DNA of 6,738 nt from Candidatus Poseidoniaceae archaeon. Its GTDB lineage: Archaea; Thermoplasmatota; Poseidoniia; Poseidoniales; Poseidoniaceae. The notes beneath the pieces are model-generated. The model saw only the letters and a list, made by a program, of their open reading frames with translations, was not told the origin of the DNA and made no database searches. Positions 5,602-6,738 of this stretch are shown here, piece by piece; within the stretch, counting starts at the first letter, position 1; every line of letters starts with the position of its first letter. The translations under genes were made by a program, and so were the position numbers. The DNA lies in assembly GCA_028822955.1 (NCBI GenBank), contig JAPKCL010000092.1, positions 1 to 6,738 on the forward strand, given 5' to 3'.

Positions 5602-6738
5602 ATGTCGGAAAAGCGAGATTATTATGAAGTCCTAGGAGTGGCAAAAGATGCCTCTTCATCTGACCTTAAGAATGCGTTCCGCAGTCTTGCACGAAAGTAT
5701 CACCCCGACCGTAGTCAGGAAGATGACGCAGAAAACAAGTTCAAGGAAATTCAGGAAGCATATGCAGTCCTTTCCGATGCTGAAAAGCGTGCACAATTTG
5801 ACAGGTTTGGTCACAGTGGCCCTGGTGGTTCACCTTTCGGTGGATTCAGCAGTGGTGGATTTAATATCAATATGGAAGATATTCTCGGAGGAGATTTCTT
5901 CTCCAATATCTTTGGTGGCGGTGGCGGTGGCGGTGGCGGTGGTCGTCGTTCACGACGCCGTGGCAGTGACATCCGTATGATCCATACAGTTAATTTAACA
6001 CAAATATTTGAAGGAAGTTCAGAAGAGGTCGAGGTCGAACTTCCCGTCAATTGTTCTCAATGTGCTGGGACTGGAGCTAAGGATGGCAATATTTCAGACT
6101 GTAACGATTGCAGTGGCCAAGGACGTGTACGAATGCGTCAGCAAGTGGGACCTTTTGTTCAAGATGTGGTCCGAGACTGCCCTCGATGTGATGGCTCAGG
6201 TCATCAAATCGATGAGAATTGTGGCCCTTGCCGTGGTAATGGAAAAGAGATCAAATCTACAACTCTGCGTTTCAATATACCAGCCGGTGCTGAAGCAGGC
6301 ACTCGACTACGTATGCGTGGCAAAGGAGAGCCTGCCCCTCAAGGCAAAGGTGAAGACGGTGATTTATTCATTGAAGTGGATGTTGAAGAACATCTTTGGC
6401 TTGAGCGCTCGAATGCAGACCTCATCATGTCACTCCCTCTCGGCTACTCTGACCTCGTTTTGGGTACAACATTGAACTTGGAGCATATTGATGGAAAGCC
6501 ATTGACGATTAAGGTCCCTTCATACTCAAATTCCGGTGACACGGTTGAAATTAAGAAACGGGGCTTGCCACGTAATCGAGGAAGTGGTCGTGGTGATGTC
6601 ATTGTACTTTTGAAATTACACATGCCGAAAAAGGTTGATAAAAAATCAAAGAAAACTCTAGAAGAATTAAAATCAGTCCTCGGTCCAAAAGACCTTGTTC
6701 AACGCATCAAAGAAGATGCAAAAGAGCGTCGTGCTTGA
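5602..6738 (+). CDS. dnaJ: Chaperone DnaJ (type I Hsp40), 378 aa
   Basis: This is the co-chaperone that delivers unfolded proteins to DnaK and stimulates its ATPase. It has the full type I layout. The J domain covers residues 5-71 with the HPD motif at 34-36 (RKYHPDRS) and ends in FDRFGHSG. The Gly/Phe-rich region at about 72-114 includes a run of ten glycines (105-114) followed by RRSRRR. Four CxxCxGxG zinc-finger repeats start at Cys151, Cys167, Cys193 and Cys207, with all eight cysteines present. The substrate-binding C-terminal domains run from about 218 to 345, and a charged Lys/Glu-rich tail follows. Length is normal for the family. Most archaeal dnaJ genes are thought to have been acquired from bacteria together with dnaK and grpE; neither partner is in this window. 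The stop is the last three bases shown. Confidence 0.97.
   Translation: MSEKRDYYEVLGVAKDASSSDLKNAFRSLARKYHPDRSQEDDAENKFKEIQEAYAVLSDAEKRAQFDRFGHSGPGGSPFGGFSSGGFNINMEDILGGDFFSNIFGGGGGGGGGGRRSRRRGSDIRMIHTVNLTQIFEGSSEEVEVELPVNCSQCAGTGAKDGNISDCNDCSGQGRVRMRQQVGPFVQDVVRDCPRCDGSGHQIDENCGPCRGNGKEIKSTTLRFNIPAGAEAGTRLRMRGKGEPAPQGKGEDGDLFIEVDVEEHLWLERSNADLIMSLPLGYSDLVLGTTLNLEHIDGKPLTIKVPSYSNSGDTVEIKKRGLPRNRGSGRGDVIVLLKLHMPKKVDKKSKKTLEELKSVLGPKDLVQRIKEDAKERRA
5914..5943 (+). repeat. GGTGGC hexanucleotide tract in dnaJ coding ten glycines
   Basis: Thirty bases made of four and a half GGTGGC units plus a final GGT, in frame within the Gly/Phe region of dnaJ. Strict alternation of GGT and GGC is a pattern open to replication slippage, where gain or loss of a unit would change the linker by two glycines without breaking the frame. 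Confidence 0.85.

Noticed and set aside
5914..5943. GGTGGC tract as a CRISPR or minisatellite-type array
   Set aside because: It is too short, has no spacers and is in frame within the Gly/Phe region of dnaJ, where glycine runs are normal.
5811..6050. Minus-strand open frame with a polyproline run
   Set aside because: The polyproline is simply the reverse reading of the glycine tract of dnaJ.

Overview
The window looks like compact chromosomal DNA from an archaeon, most likely a marine euryarchaeon of the Marine Group II / Poseidoniales type. Three things point that way: an RNA-binding protein of the archaeal PAB1135/UPF0201-like family (PF01877), a secreted lipoprotein with an archaeal/bacterial lipobox, and an upstream protein ending in a GWTxxQW-type tail that I associate, from memory, with Poseidoniales proteins. 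The assignment is an inference; there is no rRNA or other marker gene here. I found no tRNA, rRNA, CRISPR array, insertion sequence or phage gene, and no gene-free stretch longer than about 100 bases.

Layout, left to right: the last 32 codons of a gene entering from the left (+); an unrecognised 150-aa helical protein (+); a lipoprotein zinc metalloprotease (+); a two-helix membrane protein (-), whose stop codon interlocks with that of the protease; a fusion of pyroglutamyl-peptidase I and a Nudix hydrolase (+); a PF01877 RNA-binding protein (-), whose 3' end overlaps the fusion gene by 14 bases; an ExoA-like family 2 glycosyltransferase with C-terminal membrane helices (+); a membrane protein with a C-terminal zinc ribbon (+); and a complete dnaJ (+) ending on the last base of the window.

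The genes do not form one obvious pathway. The last three lie on the same strand with gaps of about 65 bases and may be co-transcribed. The last two share an almost identical ribosome-binding site and start context (GGTGAGT, two or three bases, then ATG). Most of the others are single genes in alternating orientation, with divergent starts and overlapping convergent ends. The most distinctive items are the pyroglutamyl-peptidase/Nudix fusion with both active sites intact, the metalloprotease whose HExxHxxGxx motif ends in Asn, and a perfect 8-bp inverted repeat that folds over the start codon of that protease.
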